This document shows, piece after piece, positions 47,901-64,000 of a stretch of 64,000 nt of DNA (position 1 is its first letter; each line of letters begins with the position of its first letter). Source of the DNA: Hypomesus transpacificus (taxonomy: Eukaryota > Chordata > Actinopteri > Osmeriformes > Osmeridae); NCBI RefSeq assembly GCF_021917145.1, contig NC_061070.1:11070078-11134077 (forward strand), given 5' to 3'. Both the position numbers and the translations under genes were made by a program. The notes beneath the pieces are model-generated. The model did not search any database. It had not been told where the DNA came from and saw only the letters and a list, made by a program, of their open reading frames with translations.

Positions 47901-50900
47901 GTAAAATGTCAAATTTTCTAGACTACAATCAGGGTCGCCCCAAGCCTTTATGAGGCCCTAAGCAGAATTGATTTGGGGGCCCCTCTGAGTTGCTTTAAAA
48001 ATAAATCACATTAAACTGTAATTTAATGTGCTCTTGGGGGCCCTCTGGTGGCTACGGGGGCCCTAAGCAGCCGCTTAGTTCGCTTATGCCTTGGGCCGGC
48101 CCTGACTACAATGATGCCAGTATGTAGACTGTACATTACATAGACTTACCAGAACTCCCCATCCTCTGCAGCATGATCCAGCTTGAGTTTTTCTTCATCA
48201 CTCACATATGTCCATTCTCTTGAACTGAATGGAAGAACAGCATGTGAAGAATAACAGGTCTCTGGCAACATGTTGTTCAGATGGGGTTTCACGCCAACTC
48301 TTTAAGGCACACCTTTCAACTACTGGGTAAGACTCCCATTTGTCCCTATAAATGGTTTGATTCGTGCCAAATGACGTTGTGTGCCTTTGGCAAGGCACTT
48401 CACCCTGCTTGCCTCGGGGAGAATGTCCCTGTACTTACTGTAAGTCGATCTGGTTGAGAGCGTCTGCTAAATTACTACACGTAAATGTAAAGGTAAATGA
48501 GGCAGGATGAATCTATGGATTCATGCTGTTGTAATGTGTGGTTATTTGCATTACCGTCCCTTCCTACCGTCTGAACTCAATCGTTCCACTGTCTAAGGCA
48601 CTTGAGATGACATGACTTCCCCATTCTGATGTTTGGTCGGAACAACAACTGAACCTCTTTACCATATCTGCATGCTTTAGGCATGGAGTTGCGGTTGCAT
48701 GATGGGCTGATTCGATTTGACATTAACAAGCAGGCGTTGAGGTGTACCCAAAAAAGGAGAGACTTAAGTGTGCTTGCAGGTGTTTAAGGTACGTCCACAA
48801 GGGGCCTCTCACCCGTCACTCCAGGCCCCGATCCACTCCACTTGACCCCAGGGGTTACGGATGCGGATGAGCTCAACTGGGTTACCCCGGACATGAACCT
48901 TAGTGCGAAAGTAGCAGGAACATAAGACTTTGACATAGTCAATATACTCAGCTTGACCTTTCCTGACTAGGCATTTACCTCTTCTGCCCCTGTGACAGAG
49001 TATGCGTGTCCCTTCACCAGTTTTTGAGCTGTTACTGCCTCTGTCTCGTAGGAACTGCTAATCTGAAAACAAAAATCAACGGCATTGTATGCATCGTACA
49101 GACTCTCAGCCATGTAAATGTTGGTATTGAAGAGAGAGAGGTCATATTATGAGTGATATTAAAGTGATATTCATGGAGGCACAACTGTGATGATCTCAAA
49201 CATACATCGATAGAACATCCTAGAAGGGAGCCCAGGGCCAGAGCCCTCTGGATGATTTTGAAGAGATGGGGGGGAGCTTTGTCCAGCTGATATGTCTCTG
49301 CTATCCCACCTGTGAAGTCCTCAAAACCCTCAATGGTAGACCCACCAGACAAGGCCTCATAGCACCCCTGCAACCTGGATGACAAACAGTTTGTGATTAG
49401 ATCTCACAATGTCTTTCAAATTCATTCATTTCTTTGTCCTAAATCATGTTCTATCCACTGAGATATGGTCATTTCACGTACTTAGCATACGCCTTCTCCA
49501 GCAGGGCGCTCCAAAACTCGGAACCCTCGGCTGAGTGAACAAACAGAAGTTTTCCATCCCTGGTGGGCAGACGGTCGTCTATCACCACGTCCACCCACAC
49601 GCCAAACTGCCAGAACTAAGTCGCAGGACAAACAGACAATAGGGTAGTTCAATAGAGATTTTGAATGGTGTGTTTAAGAGTATGGGATTGAATTGAGAGA
49701 ACCATCCCTGACCTGGAAGTGAAAGATCCCAGCATAACCATCAGTGAAACTCTGCCCTGGAGGGACAACACGATGGAGGACATCCTGGTCCAGAGTCAGA
49801 GACGCTATAGCAGCCAGGAGCCAGCAGTCACCTGGCAAACACAGATACACAAGGCTGAAAATGTTGTTGTAGTCATTAGACTAATCACATATTACACATC
49901 GCATTCCACAACACATGCAATGTACAGTATTGCCCAGTTACACAATGACATGATCTCACTTTTGTTATGCCATTGGGACAGTTCAGACTCAATGTGTTTG
50001 TGGAAACTAACCACAAGAGGGAGGAACATTTTCTTGGAATGTGGGTAAGTGAACTTATTGCATTTGTTTGTTTTGCCACAAGGCATGCACAATTTGGTTC
50101 TGTTAGCTTTGTTGTTTTGATCAACATAGTCTTATAATGGTCTCATTCTTTTCTTGAACTTACCCAGAGAGCCTTGGCAGATGTCAGTCCTTGTGGCTCC
50201 ATCATTGATGAACTGGGGGTTGGAGCACAATTCCTGCACCATTCACAGAGAAAATAAAAGGAAACGTTTTACTCGTCAAACGCTTCTCAGAATCTTACAT
50301 TTTGCTCTGATTGTGGCACAATAAATTATATACATCTCTTCCTGATACTCCTGTACCATTAAAACTATGCTCTGTGTCGATTAGAGTACAAACCTTTTTC
50401 AATCAGGAATATTTCATTACAACTTTGCTTGGATCTATGAGTGTTTGCCAACCATTATATTGTTTGCACAAACTGTCTTAGCATGACAACAGTGTGCCAG
50501 GTACAGTAGTAGTGTCAATATTGTTTATCGTTGTGATGACAGCAGTTTGGGCATTGTTCTTCCTTGTAAACCGAAAGTATAATTTACTGTCAAAGTATAT
50601 TTGTTACAACACTTCTAGATATATCAGTATACTTAATCACAATGTAAATTTATACTATACACACCAATCATTTAAAACAATGATTTAACCAATGATTAAT
50701 CCAATTAGGTGCGTAGAACTCGTTCATAGATTGCATTCGCAGCTTACCATCGGTCTCTTCCACTCCACACCCTTGGCTGCAGGAGAATACGGCCCTAACT
50801 CCTTATACCCCAGCGATCTACGATCTGCTGGGAAAAGATCATCCTCAAACAGAATGCCTTTCTCCAGGCAGCGTTGGAGCAGAACCTCATAGTCCTGCTG

Positions 50901-50984
50901 GGAGAACTTCACAGCACACTGGTTGGAGCCAATCCCACTGACCCTCTCCTTCTGGCGAGCCAGGCGATTTGCCATGGATGTCAT
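44767..50984 (-). CDS. capn8: Classical calpain catalytic subunit, calpain-8-like
   Basis: A calcium-activated cytosolic cysteine protease. Exons in transcript order: 50984-50748, 50233-50164, 49831-49713, 49615-49482, 49374-49206, 49062-48979, 48898-48813, 48224-48150, 47868-47708, 47613-47444, 47341-47330, 47212-47001, 46719-46683, 46547-46482, 46370-46313, 46211-46147, 46036-45968, 45861-45783, 45270-45154, 45058-45000, 44790-44767; 2103 nt (700 aa; human CAPN8 is 703). The catalytic triad is present: Cys in [11 protein letters not shown], His in KGHAYSVTG, Asn in [10 protein letters not shown]. The C2-like domain has [14 protein letters not shown], and a penta-EF-hand domain follows with loops [12 protein letters not shown] and [12 protein letters not shown]. 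The N-terminus [19 protein letters not shown] and the end [10 protein letters not shown] resemble CAPN8 more than CAPN1/2. A CAPN2-like or fish-specific calpain is possible. The usual TFW at the start of the C2-like domain is TFC here. Confidence 0.85.
44852..44990. repeat. (CA)n microsatellite, calpain last intron
   Basis: A CA run with interruptions (CACTCA, CAAACA, CACCCA) lies between the last two coding exons of the capn8-like gene, only about 10 bp from the donor of exon 20. Confidence 0.97.
47930..48104. mobile_element. hAT-like MITE with perfect 8-bp target duplication (calpain intron 8)
   Basis: The 175-bp element starts CAGGGTCGCCCCAAG and ends CTTGGGCCGGCCCTG. Both sides are flanked by ACTACAAT (47922-47929 and 48105-48112). 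The interior contains GGGGGCCC and CCTAAGCAG motifs of a family I know from fish genomes. It is non-coding. Confidence 0.92.
48366..48495 (+). mobile_element. 5'-truncated tRNA-derived SINE (calpain intron 7)
   Basis: It contains the body GGCAAGGCACTTCACCCTGC and a diverged tail (GAGCGTCTGCTAAATTACTA) of the family at 9988 and 40871. The tRNA head is missing. Confidence 0.8.
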
Positions 50985-51141
50985 GTTGCCTCCTGGTGAA
51001 AGTCGACGTTTGGAGATGATGCTCTGGTGGATAAATTGTTGCTGGGAACTTTCTGGTAGAGTGTGGAGATTTAGTGCCCTGTCGATTGATGTTCTGTGGA
51101 TTCTTGGACACGCAAACAACAATACCCAATCCAAGCCTGTT

Positions 51142-51148
51142 CTTTATA
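51142..51148 (-). promoter_or_regulatory. Possible TATA box of the capn8-like gene
   Basis: On the minus strand TATAAAG lies about 160 bp upstream of the chosen start codon, inside CTATAGTATAAAGAACAGG. It would give a 5' UTR of about 130 nt in one exon with the start codon. No independent support exists. Confidence 0.3.
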
Positions 51149-51149
51149 C

Positions 51150-52640
51150 TATAGCTGGTGAAGGGCAAGGAAGACCACAGACAAGGAGGAGCTTCTGTAG
51201 GACAGGTGGAGCAAACAAATATCAGACAACAGCAAAGCTCAGCAAACACACCCAACTGCCCCTAACCTCAGCAGAAATACAAATACTGGCCACACCTAAA
51301 GTAACCGGAGCCTCCTCCTCATTGTCTCCAACATATAGTTTGTGTGTGTGTGTATATGTGTGGGTGTGTGTGTGTGTGAGAGAGAGAAAAAGAACCCCCT
51401 GTAACTCAGAGAAGTACTGGTATGCTCCAGGATGATATACTTCTGTACCCTTTCCTACTATCCCACTCACCAAATGATGTCATCAACTCAGGACTTTGTG
51501 AAGGAGAGCAGAGGAAGAGGGTTCATGAGGGCACCCGTACAGTTCGTTGTGTGACGGATAAGCCACCAACACAACAGGATTTTTCTTTTTACAAAATGAG
51601 GAACAACCATGTAACCACAAACATGTAAATAGGCCTTGTTTAAGGCTAGAGTAATGGCAGGTTTCTGTAAATGCACATCATTCAAGAAGTCTTAGAGCTA
51701 TTACAACAGTGGATTCTGAGGCATTGAAGTCTTTCTATTTGATTTTCCAATGAATGGCATTTGACAATGAAAAGAAACAGGACATACTTACTCAGTGTTT
51801 GTTGACAGTCACAACTGTAGTTTGGTGGTGACGAGTCTGTTTGACGATGGGGATTCTCAGGTTGCCGGATACTTCCATCATACTATTCTCTTCCTAAACC
51901 GAGATCTCTCCCACCCAAAAAGACTGAAAGACAGACTCCAGCATACTAGGAGAGTCCCATAATCATTTGGTTACCGAAAATACTATGCAAACCCAGACCC
52001 AATGAGAATATTTAAAGTAGAACACAAACCCTTCATTAGCATGGTGCTGTACCTTTCTCATGTGGCTTCATGGTTGGGTTAATTGCAAGTCTTACATGAC
52101 TTATGTGTTGTATTCTCCCTAAAAACTGTAATTATAGTACAGTACATGTTCACAGAGAGCTATTTAATCATTTGGTCACACACTGACCTCTGTTGGTTAG
52201 CATTAGACTCAGACATTCGAGTCTAACAGAGGTTGGTAACATTACTACAGTTAACTTTATTTGCATTATTGTTCAAGTGGAAATCTTTGAACAATACAAG
52301 TAAAAGATCCTCTGAAGTCTCACACACTTTTGTATTTGGCCCCTTGGCAATCACACATTTAGAATCCGTCCATGCCGTTGTTGTCATCACTGCAGACCTG
52401 CTGTTCACATCAAGATATATCGAATGTGAAAGTCATCTCCACAACAGGTGGAGCTGCTAAGGTTCATTGATTTTCCACTCCCAACTGTTAGGTGGAACTG
52501 TGAACCAGGAAATGTGCAGTAGAAATATTGCCTTGGCATATCTGTTTAGTTAAGCACACCATTGTGTAACAACAGCCATCTCTAGGCCACCTACAAAAAG
52601 GATAGTAAGAATACATCCATGAACCATGAACACCCTCACT
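51150..52640. other. Gene-free upstream region of the capn8-like gene
   Basis: Contains a TG-rich run near 51340-51380 and no recognised gene. A possible untranslated exon on the minus strand near 51826-51890 would carry a short ATG-started frame that stops just at its donor GTAAGT; this is weak. Confidence 0.35.
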
Positions 52641-52654
52641 GTGAATTGACCTGT

Positions 52655-52890
52655 TTTCACATTCCAAACCCCCCCAAATTCCCTATGTTCACACAGCCAT
52701 ATGCATAGATTAAATGACTACTGGAAGTGGATACACAGATGCATCTGCACCAATGTCAGAATCGGCCTGGAATAAGCCTACTGTATATTGAAGGAATGCA
52801 AAAATGTCAAATTAACAATACAATATGCACTGCCATATTTATGTCACTGAACCAGAAAGATCTTTTACCAAAAACCTCCAAGATTGACGA
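52655..52890. repeat. Direct repeat copy 1 flanking a duplicated calpain fragment
   Basis: From CCATATGCATAGATTAAATG through AATAAGCCTACTGTATATT to CAAGATTGAC, this about 235-bp block is repeated in the same orientation at 53290-53510 with scattered differences. Confidence 0.85.
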
Positions 52891-53283
52891 TAGAAGATCC
52901 TAGCAGGGAGCCCAGCCCATTTATCATCACGTCCACCCCCACACCAAACTGCCAGAACTAAGTCGCAGGACAAACAGACAATAGGGTAGTTCAATAGAGA
53001 TTTTGAATGGTGTGTTTAAGAGTATGGGATTGAATTGAGAGAACCATCCCTGACCTGGAAGTGAAAGATCCCAGCATAACCATCAGTGAAACTCTGCCCT
53101 GGAGGGACAACACGATGGAGGACATCCTGGTCCAGAGTCAGAGACGCTATAGCAGCCAGGAGCCAGCAGTCACCTGGCAAACACAGATACACAAGGCTGA
53201 AAATGTTGTTGTCATTAGACTAATCACATGTTAGACATCGCATTCCACAACACATGCAATGTACAGTATCGCCCAGTTACAAA
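52886..53283 (-). pseudogene. Duplicated fragment of the capn8-like gene containing the catalytic-Cys exon
   Basis: 52923-53283 is almost identical to 49581-49945 (offset about 3342 bp), covering part of exon 4, intron 3, the whole exon 3 with both splice sites (53055-53173) and part of intron 2. Just left of it, 52886-52917 matches the end of exon 5 near 49203-49236, so about 330 bp is missing at that join. Exon 3 encodes [11 protein letters not shown] with the active-site cysteine. The copy lies upstream of the gene's start in the same orientation, without the remaining exons, so it cannot make a protease by itself. Near identity in introns indicates a recent event. Confidence 0.9.
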
Positions 53284-53289
53284 ACACCC

Positions 53290-53510
53290 GGTTTTCCCAT
53301 TCCAATGCCCCCAGAATTCCATTATGTTCACACAGCCATATGCATGGATTAAATGACTACTGGAAATGGATACACAGTTGCATTTGCACCAGTGTTTGGG
53401 GAATAAGCCTACTGTACATTTAAGGAATGTCAAAATGTCAAATTAACAACACAATACACTGCCATATTTTTATACTTTACCAATACCAAAAAACGTCAAA
53501 GATTGACACA
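53290..53510. repeat. Direct repeat copy 2 flanking the duplicated calpain fragment
   Basis: Same-orientation copy of 52655-52890, from CCATATGCATGGATTAAATG to CAAAGATTGAC, with small indels. Confidence 0.85.
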
Positions 53511-54528
53511 GAGTAATTGTGCCAAGTATATCCCAAACTTTTCTCGAGTTTGTGTTTGGATGACACTATCTCAGTTTTACAGACATGTATTAATAAAATA
53601 TACGCACACTCATCTTTATAGCGTGTTGCTTATGCTTTTTGTCAACATCAAGAATGCGCATATTAAACAGTCCCGTGTCCCATTGCTTTGGATATTTACA
53701 AGCAGGTCTATTATGTGGGGTGCAGCAGACAGTGGGTTGTGGAATGGCAATAGCGCCTCCCCTGACTGGGTTGGGCTGTATTTACAGATTAGTCCGCGTC
53801 TGCACCACACCACCACCCCTGCGCCAACACATTGTGATTTTTACGACTATTTTCAACATACTTTCAGCACCTGGAGCTTTCGAAGTGGTGAGTGTTAATG
53901 ACGATTTATTTAAATGAATGTGGGAAATGTCATCAATGTCATGTCACTGTTAGAGATGTAACTCTCTAGAATACCAAACGTAACTCAGGGCCGCAGTACA
54001 TTTCACCGGTGTAACCGTTATTCCGCCGCACACTGTAGGCTACTTGATACATTTATTATTTAACATAAAGGAATGAGAATAGGCTACGTAGTTGAACAAA
54101 TCTCACTCGCACCCACGCCTAAAGCAGGAGCCGCATTTACAGACCATCAGATAAAGTGGCAACGTGAACTAATCGATTTTTAGCAAGTGCAGGTACTTTT
54201 AAGTCAGCAGCTCATGCTATACAAGCCTAATAATAACTTGTATTTATTAACACTGATATTGTAGGGTGTCTCCAGGTTTGGGAAGTTTAGATTTTCCCTA
54301 AATAGAGATATTCTTCTTAACGCCAATCAGGTAGTCAGACATTTTAACGCTATACAAGGGCCTTATATCTGCTTGTGGGGTTTCCATACAACACGCTGCT
54401 CCCAAACTAGTTGGCTTCATAATGGATTCGCATAGACACGCATATTCTTTGTTTTGGCTGTAAGCTATTGCCATACAGAATCAATGGGAGGGGTAGCTAG
54501 CTGATTGCAAGTGTGTGGTACATGTTGA
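53511..54528. other. Intergenic, possibly containing an upstream capn11 exon
   Basis: No gene is recognised. A good donor (GAAGTG then GTGAGTGT) near 53888 could end an untranslated exon of the downstream plus-strand calpain, but nothing else supports this. Confidence 0.3.
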
Positions 54529-55226
54529 CAGTGTTTCCCACAGATTAGAAATCTAATTGTGGCGGGGGAGGGGGGGGGGGGGGGTCGTAATAATTGCTTC
54601 GTTAATAATTCGTTACACAGTTAATTTGTTAATAATTTGTTACATTAAATATTAATCCAAAATGATTCACACCTTCACAAATTAACAACAACTAACATAT
54701 CATTTCTGCATTATGCATGTAGCAACGCTAGTGCTAAACAACTATTTAACTGGTCGGCTCCATGACGCCGAGTAAGTAGCTAGCTCCTGAGACTTCTCAC
54801 CAAAAGAACGAAGGGGAAACTTCCGAGTACTGTAACTCGCTCTGGATAAGAGCGTCTGCTAAATGACTAAATGTAAATGTGAGTAAGGTACCTAGCGAAA
54901 AGTAGCCTCAACTTTCCTCGACTTTTAGCTACGGCACTAATGCTGAAGGCTCGCTGATATGGCTGTCGGTCTTACTAGAACGGCATATGTATGCATTGTT
55001 GCTAACGTGTGCTGACGTTGTGACTGTGTGCATATGTGGGAAAGATGCATGAGTGACAGAGAGACGGAGGGAGAGCAGGGGAAAGGAAATGCAGCTGAAC
55101 GAATACGCTGCGTGTTTTAACCTAAATAGCGATAATAAAAAAATGTTTTACGAAACGCAATGTGTGGCGGCCGGTGTTGATTCTGTGGCGCACCGCCACA
55201 AATTAGTCTATGTGTGGGAAACACTG
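54529..55226. mobile_element. hAT-like element with CAGTGTTTCCCACA inverted ends and a nested SINE tail
   Basis: The left end CAGTGTTTCCCACAGAT with TAATTGTGGCGG is mirrored by CCGCCACAAATTAG and TGTGTGGGAAACACTG on the right, about 698 bp apart. No 8-bp duplication is apparent. A SINE tail (CTCTGGATAAGAGCGTCTGC, 54840-54880) is inserted inside, and a G-run lies near the left end. Confidence 0.7.
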
Positions 55227-56278
55227 ATTGTATTAAGCTGCAGACAGGCATTTGTTACTTCAGGACAGAGTCCGCTTTAAATGACGCTTCTCCCCCTCTT
55301 CTGGTCCCATGCCAATGTTTGATTCCCTGATATAAACTGACCCTTATTAGAAGGCAGTGCAGACATTTAGAAGGTTGGTATTAGTTCCATTTCAACAGAT
55401 TAGGCTAATGGAGAAATCTTCATGTTCATTCTGTCTATGGCTTGCATTGAATGTAAGCATGTCTACACAAATGAATCAAACTTTTTTACACTGCCATTTT
55501 ATTGATCCAATCGTACAAGATACCTTTATGCCAGTTTCCAGGTACCACCATTTCACAATATTTTAGCAACATAGTGATATACTGTGTATGTCATAGAGCA
55601 TATAATGGGATAATTGATTATACTTCTGTAATTTACAAATCTCGTCCCTTTCTTTTATCTTCCTCCCCCCAGCCTTCTCAACTCAAGGTATCATGTACAT
55701 CCCATCGGTGTGTTGGATTGCATGGACTTTCAGTTTTTAATTTCTCTCTCATACATTATTAAGCTTTTGCGGTCCAAAGACATTTTGCTTATTCATCTTT
55801 ATTTGACTCCAAGTTTTCACTTCTCTCAAACAGTCAAACAGTACATTGTAGGATGGTGATATAAGTACACTCAAATGTTTCCCAGGGGAATGTTTAGGTT
55901 TTTGTTAAAAAGTAACTTGTTCAGTGCTGTAAGGTTTACTAACTGCCCTTCGGTTGCAAGGCCAAATAAAGCATTCTAATGAAGATCCTTCCTAGAGATC
56001 AGCAGAAATGCACATCAGTCTGTCAAACAATCAATCACTCACTCACTTACACACAAACTCATTAAAAAAAACTATTTAGACAGGTAGATTATTCAGCTGG
56101 CGCTGTTGGAAATTGTCACACCAACACAGATCTGCAGCACAAAGCATTAAAAGGATTTTTGCTTGGCAGATTGCTTGGCAGAAACCTTTAAAGATTGTGT
56201 GTGTGTGGCACTGTTTGTAGCTGCTATTTATACTCTGTGTGCCCCTACCCAGCCCTCTTATTTTTATCTTGACCCAGT
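55227..56278. other. Upstream region of the capn11-like gene
   Basis: No coding sequence is recognised. A TATTTATA at about 56223-56230 lies some 50 bp before the chosen calpain start codon and could be a TATA box; a C-then-AG stretch (GACCCAG) directly before the ATG could instead be a splice acceptor. The two cannot be separated by eye. Confidence 0.3.
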
Positions 56279-61516
<5,238 letters not shown>

Positions 61517-62687
61517 CGAGGACCATTTTACAAGAGGATGGACAAACAGTGCCTAATACCTGGAATCATATTGTTCTGTTGGTTATAATCTTCCTCACAC
61601 ACCCCACCTCAGAATGCACTATATAGCAGATAGAACTGTATTAACTGGGTGACACTTGACCAAGCTAAATACCACTCCCCCGTGCCACTGCTAAAGCTAT
61701 GCAAGAGTAGTTTGATAATCAAAAGCTGAATCGCTGTCTTAAAGTCCTCTCACATCCCCTGTTGGTAAACAGAATATGTTAGAGCATGAAATATCAGTAT
61801 GCCTGTAATGTTTTGCAGCATACTTCAAGGAAGTCCCCAGGCTTCTTTATTTTGCATGTGATTGTCAGACCTGGTCCAGTGTTTTTGAGTATCTTTTCTA
61901 GTTTTCAACCAATCATTTTGAAACGGAATGTGGTGTGCCTTTAGTAAGGTCTGTTTTATTCAGAAGGGTATACATTTGGTTTAGTATTGACTGACTCACA
62001 GGTCTGTGCTTTTTCTAATGTGAAAATGTTTGAATCATATTTGCAGTCTCCTTGAACTGCACAGATTAATATAACTTCTTTTTTTTATGTTAAACACTGG
62101 ATTCTATCCTGAGTTAAAAGTTAAACATGTTACTAAAATTAGCTGCACTCTAGTTGAGTAGGAAGACACTGTAGCATCACTGATTACAAGTAGGGGGTTT
62201 CAAAACATATGCTGTACCTTTTTAATAAGGAAAACATACCCATGTATAATGTATCTTATTTCAAATGAAATGATTGAAATGAAACTGAATGGATTTTTGG
62301 TGAATGGGTTGTTGTAAAGGGTGTAAAACATCAATGTCCCCCCCCACATATAGCACCTATATGTTAAGGAAAGCAGGTGAATATTACAATGTCTTTCACA
62401 CAAGCTTTATATATTAGAACAATGACAACTAGAAACACCATTGACCCACTTCTGGTTGCAGGTGCCAAAGGTTATATTTATTGCCACCACAGAGAGGCCT
62501 GTTAGTGACAGCCACTACCTGAGAGGGTTAAAGTCACCGTGACTTTATTGTAGTTTTCCTGCAAGAGGGACGGTGTTTGAGTGAAAGAACAAATGTAGGC
62601 ATCACATTACACACAAGTGACCAAACGCCCTAGATTAGTTAAACTAAAACAGAAATTTAAACAGAACCTTCTATGAGATTAGATCAA
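61517..62687. other. 3' UTR/intergenic interval between the capn11-like gene and mrpl14
   Basis: No gene is recognised. The calpain 3' UTR lies at the left, but no clear canonical AATAAA was picked out. The right end approaches the mrpl14 polyadenylation signal. Confidence 0.4.
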
Positions 62688-62693
62688 TTTATT
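62688..62693 (-). terminator. Candidate polyadenylation signal of mrpl14
   Basis: TTTATT reads AATAAA on the minus strand, about 140 bp beyond the mrpl14 stop codon. Confidence 0.55.
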
Positions 62694-62830
62694 TATCAAG
62701 AAATTTGACAAATGAACAGTCAATATACATGTGCATATCTGCATGATGAACCATAAACATGACAGGGAATTTACGTTAGAAACATCTGATTAAATTGTAT
62801 GACATATTCCAAGAGAAGCTTCCTGTGTTT

Positions 62831-63486
62831 CTAGACAAATCTATTAGCAATTGCTAACAGTTTGGAATAATCTCCTTCCATTTTGCGCAGATGCGTTGGT
62901 AGTGGAACCTTAATTCTAGTTCCTGTGGGGTTGCCATTGTCTTCAATAAGAACAACATTATTTGAGTCAAAACGTGGACTCATCCGCTCTCCAGGCATTT
63001 TCTGCCCAACAATCAGAGCTTTCTTCTTCTGTCCTTTGATGGCAAGTAAAACCCGGTCGCCTACCTTTCCAAAGCCATTCTTGGTGTATACATGAATGAC
63101 TCGAGGAGAACGATGGTGTGGAGTATTACCAAGGGGGCTGTTATCCACAACTCGCACTCTTGTCAATTTCTGAATGGCTGCTGCAGATGCTGACACACTG
63201 CAAAAAACAACAACTTCAGTACAAAAATGCTAATCCCATTTGAGTTGTTAAATTAACGTGAATGCCTTCATCCACGTACTGAGATGAACACAATATAGTG
63301 CTATAGTGCAAATGGTCGATGGGATTGAATTTACACGGTAGTATACCTATAGGTACACCCATCTCCTACATGCAGGCAGCAATAGACTACTGGGACAAGT
63401 ATGTAAGTAAGTTACCTGAAAGCCTTTTGTAGCGTTACTGATGGAATACCAGCCAGGAAACCACATAATGATCTTGAAACAGCCAT
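62831..63486 (-). CDS. mrpl14: Mitochondrial large ribosomal subunit protein uL14m
   Basis: This protein belongs to the uL14 family and sits on the interface face of the mitochondrial large ribosomal subunit. Two coding exons in transcript order, 63486-63416 and 63197-62831, total 438 nt (145 aa, the same as human MRPL14). The first exon encodes [20 protein letters not shown], a mitochondrial presequence. The second contains [33 protein letters not shown] and [13 protein letters not shown], which are uL14 family segments. The junction is GT/AG and in phase (AG|T). The calpain gene to its left is convergent with it. MRPL14 and CAPN11 are also close together in human. Confidence 0.96.
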
Positions 63487-64000
63487 GATTAAACGTAGCT
63501 GCAGCAGAGCTAGGGAGAAATAAAAGCAAAACAAAATATATTCTTCATACAGCCATACGGAGTGGACGTATAAGCCTCGCCTAAACTGGTCTATAGCGAG
63601 CTTGGTAGCTGTATTACAAGAAATGATATAAAGAACCGTCTTGGGTAATATAAGACTTTTACATTCACCGTATCACAGCACTATTACCCTTTCCAATGTG
63701 GTGATTATCTACCGAGCTTTATATAGATCATTGATTTATGGGGTTGCCAGTGAGACTAAATTGATACTATGACAAATATTTGAGAATTTAATTAAATTGT
63801 ATTAAATGTACTAACGTTATGTTATTCCATTAATTTAACAAGCAAATTACCACTTGCTAGCTAACACTTTACCTTTCCTCAATGCGCCATACCAATGTCA
63901 AGCATGCGTCATAAATATGCGCCTTCTTTGAGAGTCAGTCGGTCGTTAGAAAAATAAATATTATGATTTATTTAATGTATATTATATCAAAAATAACATT
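63487..64000. other. mrpl14 upstream region
   Basis: Contains the mrpl14 5' UTR and promoter, possibly with an untranslated first exon; a candidate donor is not obvious. AT-rich, and no other feature is recognised before the window ends. Confidence 0.4.

Noticed and set aside
51826-51890. Untranslated first exon of the capn8-like gene with a short upstream ORF
   Set aside because: The donor GTAAGT is good and the ATG frame stops exactly at it, but no promoter or other support exists and the coding exon can have its own promoter.

Overview
This is a gene-rich stretch of a ray-finned (teleost) fish nuclear genome. The evidence is many-exon genes with GT/AG introns, proteins that read as vertebrate orthologues, and fish-type repeats (tRNA-derived SINEs, short hAT-like elements, CA microsatellites). 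No prokaryotic, phage, CRISPR or viral gene set is visible. Exon boundaries below were read by eye from splice sites, reading phase and homology; every gene model closes in frame. Left block: acss1 (mitochondrial acetyl-CoA synthetase, +, 14 exons, 1294-11091), a C2H2 zinc-finger gene (+, 12332-15016), mgme1 (mitochondrial DNA exonuclease, -, 15818-17164) and snx5 (retromer-linked sorting nexin, +, 17596-21845). mgme1 and snx5 are head-to-head across about 430 bp. Bases 21846 to about 27500 hold no recognisable gene apart from one weak candidate for a short secreted peptide. Centre: rrbp1 (ER ribosome-binding protein p180, +, 25 coding exons, 28819-38556) and dstn (destrin/ADF, -, 39540-41889) are tail-to-tail, with polyadenylation signals about 30 bp apart. 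The order and relative orientation mgme1(-) snx5(+) rrbp1(+) dstn(-) matches human 20p, and acss1 is also on human 20p. Right block: two classical calpain genes stand head-to-head, a CAPN8-like gene (-, 44767-50984) and a CAPN1/CAPN11-like gene (+, 56279-61516). They have the same 21-exon structure and differ in length only in the first exon, the linker exon and the last three exons. mrpl14 (-, 62831-63486) follows. MRPL14 and CAPN11 are neighbours on human 6p21, so this window seems to join a 20p-like block to a 6p21-like block between about 42 and 44.7 kb. The genes do not form one pathway. They fall into themes: mitochondrial function (acss1, mgme1, mrpl14), membrane traffic and the secretory pathway (snx5, rrbp1), and cytoskeleton/proteolysis (dstn, calpains). 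The most interesting local features are a recent duplication of the calpain catalytic-cysteine exon placed between direct repeats (52.6-53.5 kb), a p180 repeat region built of Pro/Ala/Ser QKS repeats instead of the mammalian basic decapeptides, a destrin lacking the usual basic nuclear-localisation motif, and three clean hAT-like elements with 8-bp target duplications. I see no convincing new biological system.
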